From: Antrihabitans auranticaus
Lineage (GTDB): Bacteria > Actinomycetota > Actinomycetes > Mycobacteriales > Mycobacteriaceae
Reading direction: 5' to 3'
Length of the DNA: 35,169 nt
Assembly: GCF_016481275.1 (NCBI RefSeq)
Contig: NZ_JAEMNW010000013.1
Span: 58,845-94,013 of the forward strand
In this document: in pieces, positions 8,613-15,991 of the stretch
How the letters are laid out: each line of letters opens with the position of its first letter
How positions within the stretch are numbered: position 1 is the stretch's first letter
Notes under the pieces: model-generated
Database searches by the model: none
What the model was told of the DNA's origin: nothing
Seen by the model: only the letters and a program-made list of their open reading frames with translations
Program-made: the position numbers and the translations under genes

Positions 8613-9953
8613 GTGTCCGACATTCCACGCAAAGGCGCGGCGCGAACGCGGAAGCTCGCCAGTATCCCCCTCGGCATGGCCGGTCGGGCAGCCGTCGGCT
8701 ACGGCAGAAAGCTCGCCGGCGGCAACAAAGGCGAGATCAACGCGCAGCTGAGCCAAAAGGCAGCCGACCAACTTTTCAGCGTCCTCGGCGAACTCAAGGG
8801 CGGCGCTATGAAGTTCGGCCAGGCGCTGAGCGTCATGGAAGCCGCCATACCCGACGAGTACGCGGAGCCCTATCGCGAAGCGCTGACAAAGCTGCAAGCC
8901 GAGGCACCGCCGATGCCTGCCGCTACGATGCACCTCGTTCTGGACCAGCAACTGGGCACGAAGTGGCGCGAACGGTTCGCATCCTTCGACGACAAGCCGA
9001 CGGCATCCGCCAGTATCGGGCAGGTGCACCGCGCGGTGTGGTCGGATGGCCGCGACGTCGCCGTGAAGGTCCAGTACCCCGGTGCAGACGAGGCATTGCG
9101 CGCCGACCTCAAGACGCTGGCACGCTTCGCGAACATGATGGCCACGATCGTTCCGGGCACAGACGTCAAGCCGGTGCTGGCTGAACTCAACGAACGCATG
9201 GAAGAAGAACTCGACTATCGGATCGAAGCGAACAACCAGCGCCGGTTCGCGAAGGAATTCGAGGGCGATCCAGATTTCGCGATTCCGAGGGTGGTCGCAA
9301 GTTCTCCGAAAGTCGTTGTTACAGAATGGATGACGGCGAAACCACTTCGTGAGATCATCAAGCACGGTACCCGAGAGGAGCGGAACCACATCGGGCGGCT
9401 CTTCGCGCTGTTCGCATTCTCCTCACCGGCACGCGTTGGTTCGCTGCACTGTGATCCACACCCCGGCAACTTCATGGTTCTCGACGATGGGCGCCTGGGC
9501 ATAATCGACTTCGGCGCATGCGCGCCGCTGCCGGACGGGTTGCCGATTGCCCTCGGCCGGATGGTGCGTCTCGCCTCGGAAGAACGATTCGACGAATTGA
9601 TAGACCTCTTGCAGAAAAACAAGTTCGTGCTGGCGGGCCGTACTGTCACCGAGCGCGAAATCGACGAGTATCTCCGGCCGTTCACCGACCCGATCAAGAG
9701 CGAGTCTTTCCACTTCACCCGTTCCTGGTTGCAACGAGTAGCGGGCACCGCGGCAGATTTCAACAGCTCCCAGTTCAAGACAGCGCGTTCGCTGAACTTG
9801 CCACCCGAGTATCTGATGATCTTTCGCGTGCTTCTCGGCGGGGTAGGCATCGCCACACAGCTCGATGCGGAGGCCGACTACATGCGGATTCTGTCGGAAT
9901 GGCTGCCCGGCTTTACGGAACCGGGCGAGCGGGCCCTACACACCTCGGTGTAG
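8613..9953 (+). CDS. ABC1/UbiB-family atypical kinase (Rv3197 type)
   Basis: This is a 446-residue atypical protein-kinase-like ATPase of the ABC1/AarF/UbiB family. Diagnostic motifs are present: KFGQ (67-70) in GGAMKFGQALS, the alanine-rich loop ASIGQVHRA, the lysine of VAVKVQYPG, HCDPHPGN (279-286) and the metal-binding DFG in GIIDFGA. I chose GTG 8613 because the protein then begins VSDIPRKGAARTRK, matching the Mtb homologue; GTG 8589 is an earlier in-frame choice. No strong Shine-Dalgarno is visible. It lies 25 bases after the E1-like gene and converges on whiB7 with a shared terminator between. The Mtb homologue has, as I recall, been tied to WhiB7-dependent drug tolerance. The UbiB role in quinone synthesis is unproven here, since actinobacteria use menaquinone. 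Confidence 0.92.
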   Translation: MSDIPRKGAARTRKLASIPLGMAGRAAVGYGRKLAGGNKGEINAQLSQKAADQLFSVLGELKGGAMKFGQALSVMEAAIPDEYAEPYREALTKLQAEAPPMPAATMHLVLDQQLGTKWRERFASFDDKPTASASIGQVHRAVWSDGRDVAVKVQYPGADEALRADLKTLARFANMMATIVPGTDVKPVLAELNERMEEELDYRIEANNQRRFAKEFEGDPDFAIPRVVASSPKVVVTEWMTAKPLREIIKHGTREERNHIGRLFALFAFSSPARVGSLHCDPHPGNFMVLDDGRLGIIDFGACAPLPDGLPIALGRMVRLASEERFDELIDLLQKNKFVLAGRTVTEREIDEYLRPFTDPIKSESFHFTRSWLQRVAGTAADFNSSQFKTARSLNLPPEYLMIFRVLLGGVGIATQLDAEADYMRILSEWLPGFTEPGERALHTSV

Positions 9954-9960
9954 AGCCCGC
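9929..9960. terminator. Bidirectional hairpin between ABC1 kinase and whiB7
   Basis: GCGGGC (9929-9934) pairs with GCCCGC (9955-9960), and inside it CTACAC pairs with GTGTAG around ACCTCG, with one unpaired position on each side between the blocks. The hairpin covers the ABC1 kinase stop and lies just past the whiB7 stop. No long U run follows on either strand, so termination strength is uncertain. Confidence 0.6.
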
Positions 9961-9973
9961 CCGCGTTTGCGCT

Positions 9974-10312
9974 TTACGCCACCTTGCGGGGGCGACCACG
10001 CGGGCGCTTGCGCGCGATGACGACACCCCGGTCGAAGATCTCTCCACCCCACACACCCCACGGCTCTGCGCGATCGAGAGCAGCAGCGAGGCAGGACTTC
10101 TGAATCGGGCACGCTGCGCACAACGCCTTCGCCTGGTCGAGCTGTGCGGGGCTTTCCGCGAACCAGAGGTCCGGGTCGGCGACACGGCACGGCAACTCGT
10201 CCAACCGGGGTGCGGGCATTGCGGCAGATGCATCGACGACCGTGTAATCGCTTGTGGCGACACGGCTTTCGATCTCGACTCGGCATGTCATCCAGCTTGT
10301 CGCGGTAGACAC
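9974..10312 (-). CDS. whiB7: WhiB7 iron-sulfur transcription regulator
   Basis: WhiB7 (112 residues) is an iron-sulfur protein that binds the housekeeping sigma factor and activates intrinsic antibiotic-resistance genes, including its own. The four cluster cysteines are C42, C65, C68 and C74. The WhiB7-specific sigma-contact turn EPWGVWGGE (83-91) and the AT-hook RGRPRK (105-110) are intact, which separates it from other Wbl proteins. I chose GTG 10312 because AAAGGAG lies six bases upstream; the frame stays open to 10414, but the added segment reads through the attenuator region. The N-terminus is about 20 residues longer than in Mtb. The gene sits behind a roughly 460-base leader with a promoter, a small ORF and a terminator. 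The identification is secure. Confidence 0.97.
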   Translation of the reverse strand: MSTATSWMTCRVEIESRVATSDYTVVDASAAMPAPRLDELPCRVADPDLWFAESPAQLDQAKALCAACPIQKSCLAAALDRAEPWGVWGGEIFDRGVVIARKRPRGRPRKVA

Positions 10313-10408
10313 GTCGTTCTCCTTTGCTCTCATGCGTCGGTTCTTGGTTGTGTTCGTTCTGTCTCGAGAACCGGTGCCGATGCCTGGAGCTTGGATATCC
10401 AAGAAGAA

Positions 10409-10438
10409 GGCCACGGTTCGCGATTGCGATCCGTGGCC
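10409..10438 (-). terminator. whiB7 leader attenuator (intrinsic terminator)
   Basis: On the minus strand GGCCACGG pairs with CCGTGGCC, with an inner TCGC/GCGA extension across one A-A mismatch and a 4-base loop. A pyrimidine-rich TTCTTCTT follows. The hairpin lies 22 bases after the stop of the upstream ORF and about 97 bases before the whiB7 start, where whiB7 attenuators are known in mycobacteria. Just beyond it is the self-complementary CTTGGATATCCAAG (10390-10403). Confidence 0.75.
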
Positions 10439-10460
10439 GAAGAAATTGCGCTGAGTTCGT

Positions 10461-10703
10461 CTACCGAAGCGGACTTCGGAACGTACTCCTGGTCACGGAT
10501 GCGCTGGTTGCGTAGCGGGGGAATGCGTGCATGACTGCTGCTGCATCATTTGCGCCGCGAAGTCGTGCTGCTGCCGGCTGCTTTGCCCAAATCGATACGG
10601 ATTCGGCAGAACGCAGAGCGGTCCCCTGGGCGGCGAGAATGACATGCTGCGTCGTCCCACGAGAGACGGCGGACGTCGTCGCATTGCATGCGAAGATCTT
10701 CAC
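10461..10703 (-). CDS. whiB7 leader ORF (regulatory uORF)
   Basis: This 80-codon frame begins at GTG 10703, seven bases after a very strong ribosome-binding site, GGAGGAGGT (10711-10719), and ends with TAG 22 bases before the attenuator. The peptide (VKIFACNATTSAV...) is rich in alanine, threonine, serine and arginine and matches no domain I know. In mycobacteria, slowed translation of a whiB7 uORF relieves termination and raises whiB7 expression, so this ORF probably senses ribosome inhibition. It is longer than I would expect for a whiB7 uORF, so part of it may be dispensable. The frame is open further upstream to ATG 10778, but that codon lies before the predicted transcript start. Confidence 0.65.
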   Translation of the reverse strand: MKIFACNATTSAVSRGTTQHVILAAQGTALRSAESVSIWAKQPAAARLRGANDAAAVMHAFPRYATSASVTRSTFRSPLR

Positions 10704-10780
10704 TCTGGCCACCTCCTCCGGATGGGTAGTCGTTCCACTTGTCCTGCGCACAGGGAACTGGTCCCCGGTGCGTGTCATTC

Positions 10781-10819
10781 AGAGTAAGCAATGCCCCCGA
10801 CATTGCACAACCTATTTTT
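10781..10819 (-). promoter_or_regulatory. whiB7 autoregulated promoter
   Basis: On the minus strand an A/T run (AAAAATAGG, 10811-10819) directly precedes a -35 TTGTGC (10805-10810), followed by an 18-base spacer and a -10 TACTCT (10781-10786). An AT-rich block touching the -35 is the known hallmark of WhiB7-dependent promoters, where the AT-hook binds. It starts just past the uvrD2 stop. The transcript would begin near 10774. Confidence 0.75.
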
Positions 10820-10839
10820 GACCTGCGGTTTTGTTGTCT

Positions 10840-12951
10840 CTAACTCATTTGGCTACGAACCAGCGACAGCACGTCGGAGCCGAACCGCTCCAACTTCTTC
10901 GCGCCGATGCCCGGAATCGCCACCAGCGCACGATCATCGGTCGGCTGCTGCTCGGCGATCGCGGTCAACGTGTTGTCGGTGAACACAACAAATGCGGGCA
11001 CGTTCAGTTCGCGCGACTTGTCCAGCCGCCACTTCTTGAGGTTGTCCAGCAACTCGATGTCGACGTTGGAAGGACAGGCCTCGCACCGGCCGAGCATTGT
11101 CGCCGTACTGCCCAGCAACTGCTTACCGCAGACCCTGCACCGCGGCCGCTTCTTCTGCTGGGCGGCCGGAGCCGCGATCCGTGAGGCGGGCGAATCGTCG
11201 GGTACCAGGCCAGCCAGGAACCGCGACCTGCGACGCGACTTGCGTCCGCCCTGACTACGAGCGAGCGCCCAGGAGAGCTCGAGATGTTCGCGCGCCCGCG
11301 TGACACCGACATAGAGCAATCGGCGCTCTTCCTCCAGGTCGGCCTCGTCGGTCGCGGCGCCGTTGTCACCGAGCACATGGGCGATCGGCAAGGTGCCGTC
11401 GCACAGGCCGACCAGGAAGACAGCCGTCCATTCGAGGCCCTTCGCGGCGTGCAGGGACGCGAGCGTCACGCCCTGCACCGACGGTGGGTGCCGCGCTTCG
11501 GCTCGCACCGCCAACTCGCGCAGCAGAGCAGGCAGGTCCAGCAACTCGTCGTGTTCGACCAACTCTTCGGTGAGGGCAACGAGCGCGGTCAACGACGTCC
11601 ACCGCTCCCGCGCCTGCGCACCGCTGGGCTCCGCGGCCGTCAGCCCCAGCGGTGCCAGCGAAGCCCGCACCAGCGTGACGAGACCCGGGCCGACGGCTTC
11701 GGCCGGCAGGTCGTCTCGGCCTGCTGCCTGCCGCAACGCCTGGACCGCCTGCCGCACCTCGGCGCGGGTGAAGAAGCCTTCTCCTCCGCGGATCTGGAAC
11801 GGAATATCGAGCTCGGTGAGCGCCTGCTCGTGCACCTCGGACTGCGCGTTGATCCGGTACAGCACCGCGATCTCCGCCGCTGGGATGCCTTGCGCGATCA
11901 GCTTCTTGATTGCCCGGGCAACGCCCGCTGCTTCGGCGGGTTCGTCGTCGTACTCGACGAACGTCGGGTCCGGACCCGCCGCCCGCTGACCGATCAACTG
12001 CAGTCGCGTACCCGCGATCCGCCCGCGCGCAGCGCCGATAACGCGGTTGGCAAGCGAAACCACCTCTGGCGTCGATCGATAGTCACGCTCGAGCCGAACG
12101 ACCGTCGCCTCCGGAAACCGCCGCGAGAAGTCGAGCAGGTACTTGGGCGTAGCTCCGGTGAACGAGTAGATCGTCTGATTCGCATCACCGACGACAGTGA
12201 GATCGTCTCGGTCACCGAGCCACGCGTTCAGCACACGCTGCTGTAACGGGGTGACGTCCTGATACTCGTCGACGACGAAGCACCGGTAGCGGTCGCGGAA
12301 TTCGTCCGCCACGGACGGGTGGTCCTCCAGTGCCGCAGCTGTGGTGAGCAGGAGGTCGTCAAAATCGAGCAGCTGACCCGTGCTCGTGGTTTTCATCGTC
12401 TCGTAGCAGTCGTAGACGAGCGCCACCTTCGCTGCATCCGCGGGAATTTCGCGGCGCAACCGGGCGACCTCCTCGGCATAGTCCTCGGGCGCGATCAGCG
12501 ACGCCTTGGCCCATTCGATCTCGCCCGCAAGATCACGGATGCTTTCGGTCGAGGTCGGCAGACCGACCCTGTTGGCTGCTTGCCCGACGATGCCGAACTT
12601 GCGATCGAGCAACTGCCATTCGATATTGCCGACGACCTGTGGCCAGAAATACCGCACCTGGCGCAGAGCCGCGGCGTGGAACGTCCGCGCCTGCACGGCT
12701 GCGGCGTTTCCCCCGATGCCGAGATCGCGCAACCGGGTGCGCATTTCTCCCGCTGCGCGCGCGGTGAACGTGACGGCAAGGACCTGACCTGCCGAAACAT
12801 GGCCTGTGGACACCAGATTCGCGATCCGGTGGGTGATGGTTCGCGTCTTACCCGTGCCGGCGCCGGCGAGGACGCAGACCGGTCCGCGAGGCGCAAGGAC
12901 AGCAGCGGACTGCTCCGGGTCGAGTCCGGGCACTGTCACGTCGGCTGGCAT
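10840..12951 (-). CDS. uvrD2: UvrD2-type DNA helicase with HRDC domain
   Basis: UvrD2 (703 residues) is a superfamily 1A 3'-5' DNA helicase, essential in mycobacteria. Walker A is AGAGTGKT near the N-terminus (in [13 protein letters not shown]), motif II is [10 protein letters not shown], and motif III lies in [13 protein letters not shown]. After the motor come a four-cysteine zinc motif (CRVC...CEAC, in the last 140 residues) and a C-terminal HRDC domain ending [14 protein letters not shown] chose ATG 12951 because it lies exactly seven bases after a PafBC-type -10, giving a leaderless mRNA; ATG 12963 and 12960 are in-frame alternatives inside the promoter. Mtb UvrD2 is about the same length (700). 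It diverges from mycoredoxin. The assignment is firm. Confidence 0.95.
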   Translation of the reverse strand: MPADVTVPGLDPEQSAAVLAPRGPVCVLAGAGTGKTRTITHRIANLVSTGHVSAGQVLAVTFTARAAGEMRTRLRDLGIGGNAAAVQARTFHAAALRQVRYFWPQVVGNIEWQLLDRKFGIVGQAANRVGLPTSTESIRDLAGEIEWAKASLIAPEDYAEEVARLRREIPADAAKVALVYDCYETMKTTSTGQLLDFDDLLLTTAAALEDHPSVADEFRDRYRCFVVDEYQDVTPLQQRVLNAWLGDRDDLTVVGDANQTIYSFTGATPKYLLDFSRRFPEATVVRLERDYRSTPEVVSLANRVIGAARGRIAGTRLQLIGQRAAGPDPTFVEYDDEPAEAAGVARAIKKLIAQGIPAAEIAVLYRINAQSEVHEQALTELDIPFQIRGGEGFFTRAEVRQAVQALRQAAGRDDLPAEAVGPGLVTLVRASLAPLGLTAAEPSGAQARERWTSLTALVALTEELVEHDELLDLPALLRELAVRAEARHPPSVQGVTLASLHAAKGLEWTAVFLVGLCDGTLPIAHVLGDNGAATDEADLEEERRLLYVGVTRAREHLELSWALARSQGGRKSRRRSRFLAGLVPDDSPASRIAAPAAQQKKRPRCRVCGKQLLGSTATMLGRCEACPSNVDIELLDNLKKWRLDKSRELNVPAFVVFTDNTLTAIAEQQPTDDRALVAIPGIGAKKLERFGSDVLSLVRSQMS

Positions 12952-12958
12952 GCCGACC

Positions 12959-12981
12959 ATCATTGCAGTCGGCACCGACAG
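12959..12981 (-). promoter_or_regulatory. PafBC/RecA-NDp-like promoter of uvrD2
   Basis: On the minus strand CTGTCGGTG (8 of 9 to TTGTCRGTG), exactly eight bases, then AATGAT (4 of 6 fixed-plus-free positions; A and T of TAnnnT kept) match the actinobacterial DNA-damage promoter. Seven bases later is ATG 12951, so the mRNA could be leaderless. It has the same layout as the adnA promoter at 22576-22598. Confidence 0.65.
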
Positions 12982-13147
12982 CCGGACTGCGCCGTCCAGG
13001 ACGCCCGCCGCAACAAGCAGAGCATCCCTGTGAGAGAAACGCGTCTTCGCACAGCTCCACGACGACGATCGCGCACGTGCGTCGAGCTGCCACGGGAGTA
13101 GTCGAACGATGGGGAACAGGATCGCGCAGTCGCGTGTTGTAGAACCC

Positions 13148-13423
13148 GTGACTGTGACTGAACCAGAGCTGACAACCCAGCCCGAGCTGACCATGTACTC
13201 CACCCCGTGGTGCGGGTACTGCCGTCGATTGAAGACGCAACTCGACGAAGCCGGCATCGGCTACGTCGAGGTCGACATCGAACAGGACCCGGCATCGGCC
13301 GATTTCGTCGGCAGCGTCAACGGCGGCAACCACGTCGTTCCGACGATCAAGTTCGCAGATGGCAGCACCGCGACGAATCCGTCGTTGGCCACGGTCAAGA
13401 AGGCACTCGCAGAACTGAACTAG
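13148..13423 (+). CDS. Mycoredoxin (glutaredoxin-like, Rv3198A type)
   Basis: This is a 91-residue glutaredoxin-fold thiol oxidoreductase of the mycoredoxin-1 type, which reduces mixed disulfides between proteins and mycothiol. The active site is WCGYC (Cys22, Cys25), preceded by the first strand [18 protein letters not shown] segment supplies the cis-proline, and [11 protein letters not shown] matches Rv3198A closely. The start is uncertain: GTG 13148 and GTG 13154 are both plausible, and TAGAAC at 13140-13145 could be a -10 that makes 13154 leaderless. ATG 13109 is unlikely because the first residues would not be conserved. It ends head-on with nudC, sharing the palindrome CTAG as both stop codons. 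The identification is secure. Confidence 0.92.
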   Translation: MTVTEPELTTQPELTMYSTPWCGYCRRLKTQLDEAGIGYVEVDIEQDPASADFVGSVNGGNHVVPTIKFADGSTATNPSLATVKKALAELN

Positions 13424-14322
13424 TCGTGGGCCGCCCACGCGGACACGATTCCGCGGGCGATCGATATCGAGCCCGGTAAGAGCAGGCGCACGCCTGCGGC
13501 CGACGTCCAGTCGCCCGCGGCGAGCGCCTCTCGCACATCTGCCCGGGTGAACCAATGCGCCTCGGCGATCTCGCCATCGGTGAACTGCAGCGGCTGATCC
13601 GGATCCGCAACGGCCGAGAATCCGATCATCACCGATCGCGGGAACGGCCAGGGCTGACTGCCCAGGTAGCGGACAGACCGCACATCAAGCCCGACCTCTT
13701 CGCGGATCTCTCGCACAACGCACGTCTCGAGCGACTCGCCGGTCTCGACGAATCCGGCGAGGATCGAGAACATATTCGCAGGCCACGCATGCTGACGAGC
13801 CAGAAGGGCGCGATCACCGCCGTCGTGCACGAGGCAGATCACAGCTGGATCGCTCCGCGGAAACTCCTCGTGCCCGGTCGCTTCGCTGAATCGCGACCAG
13901 CCGCCGTTCGCGGATTTGGTGCGGCTGCCGTCGACGGCACTGAAGGTGGAATTCTTGTGCCAGTTGAGCAGGCCGACAGCTGTCGTGAGCATCCCGGCGT
14001 CGGTATCGCTCAACTGCGCGCCGACCATACGCAGGTCGGCAAGATTGCCGTCCAGCTCTTTCGTGTACAGCGCCCAGATGTGCCTACCGTTGTCGACACC
14101 CAGGAAAACTGCGCCTTCGACCGGCTCGCCGCCGGCGTCGGCGGCTGCGTCGAGCACCAGCCGGGAACCGTCGACCCGGGCCTGGCCGCCGCGCGTGATG
14201 CGCAGCAATCGGGCATCCGACCAGCCCTGTTTGAGGGCAGCACTGTCAGACCGCAGGTGTTCGGCGCGGTCCAAAGTAGAGCGAGAAAGCAGTGGAGTGT
14301 CGGTCAGCTCGAATTCGGCCAC
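13420..14322 (-). CDS. nudC: NAD+ diphosphatase NudC (Nudix hydrolase)
   Basis: NudC (300 residues) cleaves NADH or NAD+ to NMN(H) and AMP, and homologues remove NAD caps from RNA. The Nudix box (190-212) has the expected G-x5-E-x7-REIREEVGL pattern, followed by the NudC signature SQPWPFP (222-228). The zinc-ribbon cysteines of E. coli NudC are missing: the region after NWHKNSTFSAVDG (120-160) has no CxxC, as also in Mtb NudC. The start is GTG 14322. It lies 36 bases behind the RCK channel gene on the same strand and is probably co-transcribed with it. Its stop overlaps that of mycoredoxin, so the two convergent mRNAs have no room for a terminator. Confidence 0.95.
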   Translation of the reverse strand: MAEFELTDTPLLSRSTLDRAEHLRSDSAALKQGWSDARLLRITRGGQARVDGSRLVLDAAADAGGEPVEGAVFLGVDNGRHIWALYTKELDGNLADLRMVGAQLSDTDAGMLTTAVGLLNWHKNSTFSAVDGSRTKSANGGWSRFSEATGHEEFPRSDPAVICLVHDGGDRALLARQHAWPANMFSILAGFVETGESLETCVVREIREEVGLDVRSVRYLGSQPWPFPRSVMIGFSAVADPDQPLQFTDGEIAEAHWFTRADVREALAAGDWTSAAGVRLLLPGSISIARGIVSAWAAHD

Positions 14323-14358
14323 ACAGCGAGCGTACTGACCGAACTATCAGCGACTCGT

Positions 14359-15423
14359 TCAGGCCGATACGCGACGGATGTACAACAGCTTGTCGCCTGA
14401 CTCCACGGCGTCGACCTCGGGTTCGCCGACACGGACAAGGCGCCCCCCGCGGACCACGCCCAAGACGATGTCGCTGAGGTGTCGCGGCGAGCCGCCGACC
14501 TCCTGCGGCTCGACGTCGCGCTCGGCGATGGCGAACCCGGCCTCGGGCGTCAGCAGGTCTTCCATCATCTCGACGACGCTCGGGGTGGTCGTCGCGATAC
14601 CGAGCAGGCGGCCGGCGGTTTCCGAGGAGACGACGACCGAGTCGGCACCCGATTGCCGAAGCAGGTGCTGATTCTCGGCTTCGCGGATCGCAACGACGAT
14701 CTTGGACTTCGGCGACAACTCGCGCGCGGTGAGCGTGACGAGAACGGCGGTGTCGTCGCGGTTCGTAGCAACGATGATCGAAGTGGCATGCTGCGCGCCG
14801 CTGAGCCGAAGCACATCGGACTTCGTCGCGGAGCCGTGCACGGTGACCAGGCCCAAACCCGCCGCGGACTCGAGCATTGCCGCATCGGTATCGACGACGA
14901 CGATGTCGCTCGGCGATACACCGTCGGCGAGCATCGCGTCGATCGCGGTGCGTCCCTTCGTTCCGTATCCGATGACCACGGTGTGATTGCGCACGCTGCG
15001 CCTCCATCGCTGAATTTTGAATGCCTGCCGCGACCGTTCGGTCAGAACGGCGAGCGTGGTGCCGACCAAGAGGATGAGGAAGAAGATCCGCAGCGGCGTG
15101 ATGACGAGGATGTTGATCAGGCGCGCCGACGCGGTCAGCGGCGTGATGTCGCCGTAACCGGTGGTCGACAGCGAAACCGTTGTGTAATACAGGCAATCCA
15201 GGAACGACAGCTGGTTTTCCTGGCCGCCGTCACGGTAGCCGTCACGGTCGATGTAAACGATCGTGGCTGCCAGGAGCAGTACGAAGAACGCGACCGCGAC
15301 TCGTCGGCTGATCGCGACCCACGGCGTAGTTGTGCCCTCGGGAATTCGGAGAATGCCCACCAAGGCGTGGTCGGGACGCTCGGTCAAGCGCTCTGGGCTG
15401 CGCAGCCTCAACTTACCGGCCAT
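14359..15423 (-). CDS. Two-TM potassium channel with RCK (TrkA-N/TrkA-C) domain
   Basis: This is a 354-residue membrane channel of the two-transmembrane RCK family (Rv3200c type). Membrane segments lie at about residues 42-58 and 102-126, and between them is the K+ selectivity filter TTGYGD (87-92). The cytosolic part is a Rossmann-fold RCK domain opening with IGYGTKG (about 151-157), then a TrkA-C segment to the end (about 270-354). The RCK domain probably binds a nucleotide or ion and gates K+ flow, affecting turgor and membrane potential. The ATG at 15423 has an excellent ribosome-binding site (GAGGAGG, four bases upstream). It is upstream of nudC in the same operon and diverges from the DoxX-like gene. 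Confidence 0.93.
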   Translation of the reverse strand: MAGKLRLRSPERLTERPDHALVGILRIPEGTTTPWVAISRRVAVAFFVLLLAATIVYIDRDGYRDGGQENQLSFLDCLYYTTVSLSTTGYGDITPLTASARLINILVITPLRIFFLILLVGTTLAVLTERSRQAFKIQRWRRSVRNHTVVIGYGTKGRTAIDAMLADGVSPSDIVVVDTDAAMLESAAGLGLVTVHGSATKSDVLRLSGAQHATSIIVATNRDDTAVLVTLTARELSPKSKIVVAIREAENQHLLRQSGADSVVVSSETAGRLLGIATTTPSVVEMMEDLLTPEAGFAIAERDVEPQEVGGSPRHLSDIVLGVVRGGRLVRVGEPEVDAVESGDKLLYIRRVSA

Positions 15424-15583
15424 CGCGCCTCCTCAGGCAGCTGTCGATACCAACGGCTACTCGGCTGTTCACAGACATCGGCTGGCAGCTTAGTCCCGAT
15501 TGTGACGCGAAGTGACCAGGCGCCTACTTTCGCTCAGCCGGGTGCGTCGGGCGCTCTCGGCTCGCACCGGGCATTGTGTAGTC

Positions 15584-15991
15584 ATGTCCCTGCCTTCAGT
15601 TGTCCTTCCCGATCGCCGACCCAGCCAAGCCGCCGCGTATCGCATCGGCATCTTGCTGCTCGGAGCCGGAACGATGCATTTCGTCATTCCGAAGCAGTTC
15701 GATTCGATCGTTCCGCCTTCGCTGCCAGGTGAGGCACGGACGTACACCAACATTTCGGGTGTCGCCGAATTGGCAATCGGCGCAGGCGTCCTGGTCCCAC
15801 GTACGCGACGTCTCGCAAGCGGATTGGCTGCCGTTCTCTTCCTGGCGGTTTTCCCCGCCAACGTCCAGATGACTGTCGATTGGTGGCGTAATTCGAAGAT
15901 CCCGCTGCCGCTGAAGATCGGCGTCATGTTGCGTCTGCCGATGCAGTTACCGATGGTGACCGAGGCGTTGAAGGCACGGCGCAACGCCTAA
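15584..15991 (+). CDS. DoxX-like small membrane protein
   Basis: This is a 135-residue integral membrane protein with about four hydrophobic segments, resembling the DoxX/MauE group of small membrane proteins. The first, near residues 19-35, reads YRIGILLLGAGTMHFVIP; another ends PANVQMTVDWW. Family functions vary and are mostly unproven. It starts at ATG 15584; earlier in-frame codons from 15512 would add a polar, arginine-rich leader. No strong Shine-Dalgarno is visible. The gene diverges from the K+ channel, and its stop TAA overlaps the adnB stop on the other strand by three bases. This gene is absent from the Mtb locus as I remember it, so it may be a lineage-specific insertion. Confidence 0.75.
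   Translation: MSLPSVVLPDRRPSQAAAYRIGILLLGAGTMHFVIPKQFDSIVPPSLPGEARTYTNISGVAELAIGAGVLVPRTRRLASGLAAVLFLAVFPANVQMTVDWWRNSKIPLPLKIGVMLRLPMQLPMVTEALKARRNA

Noticed and set aside
10704-10778. Start of the whiB7 leader ORF at ATG 10778
   Set aside because: It lies only a few bases after the predicted -10, before the likely transcript start; GTG 10703 has the strong ribosome-binding site.
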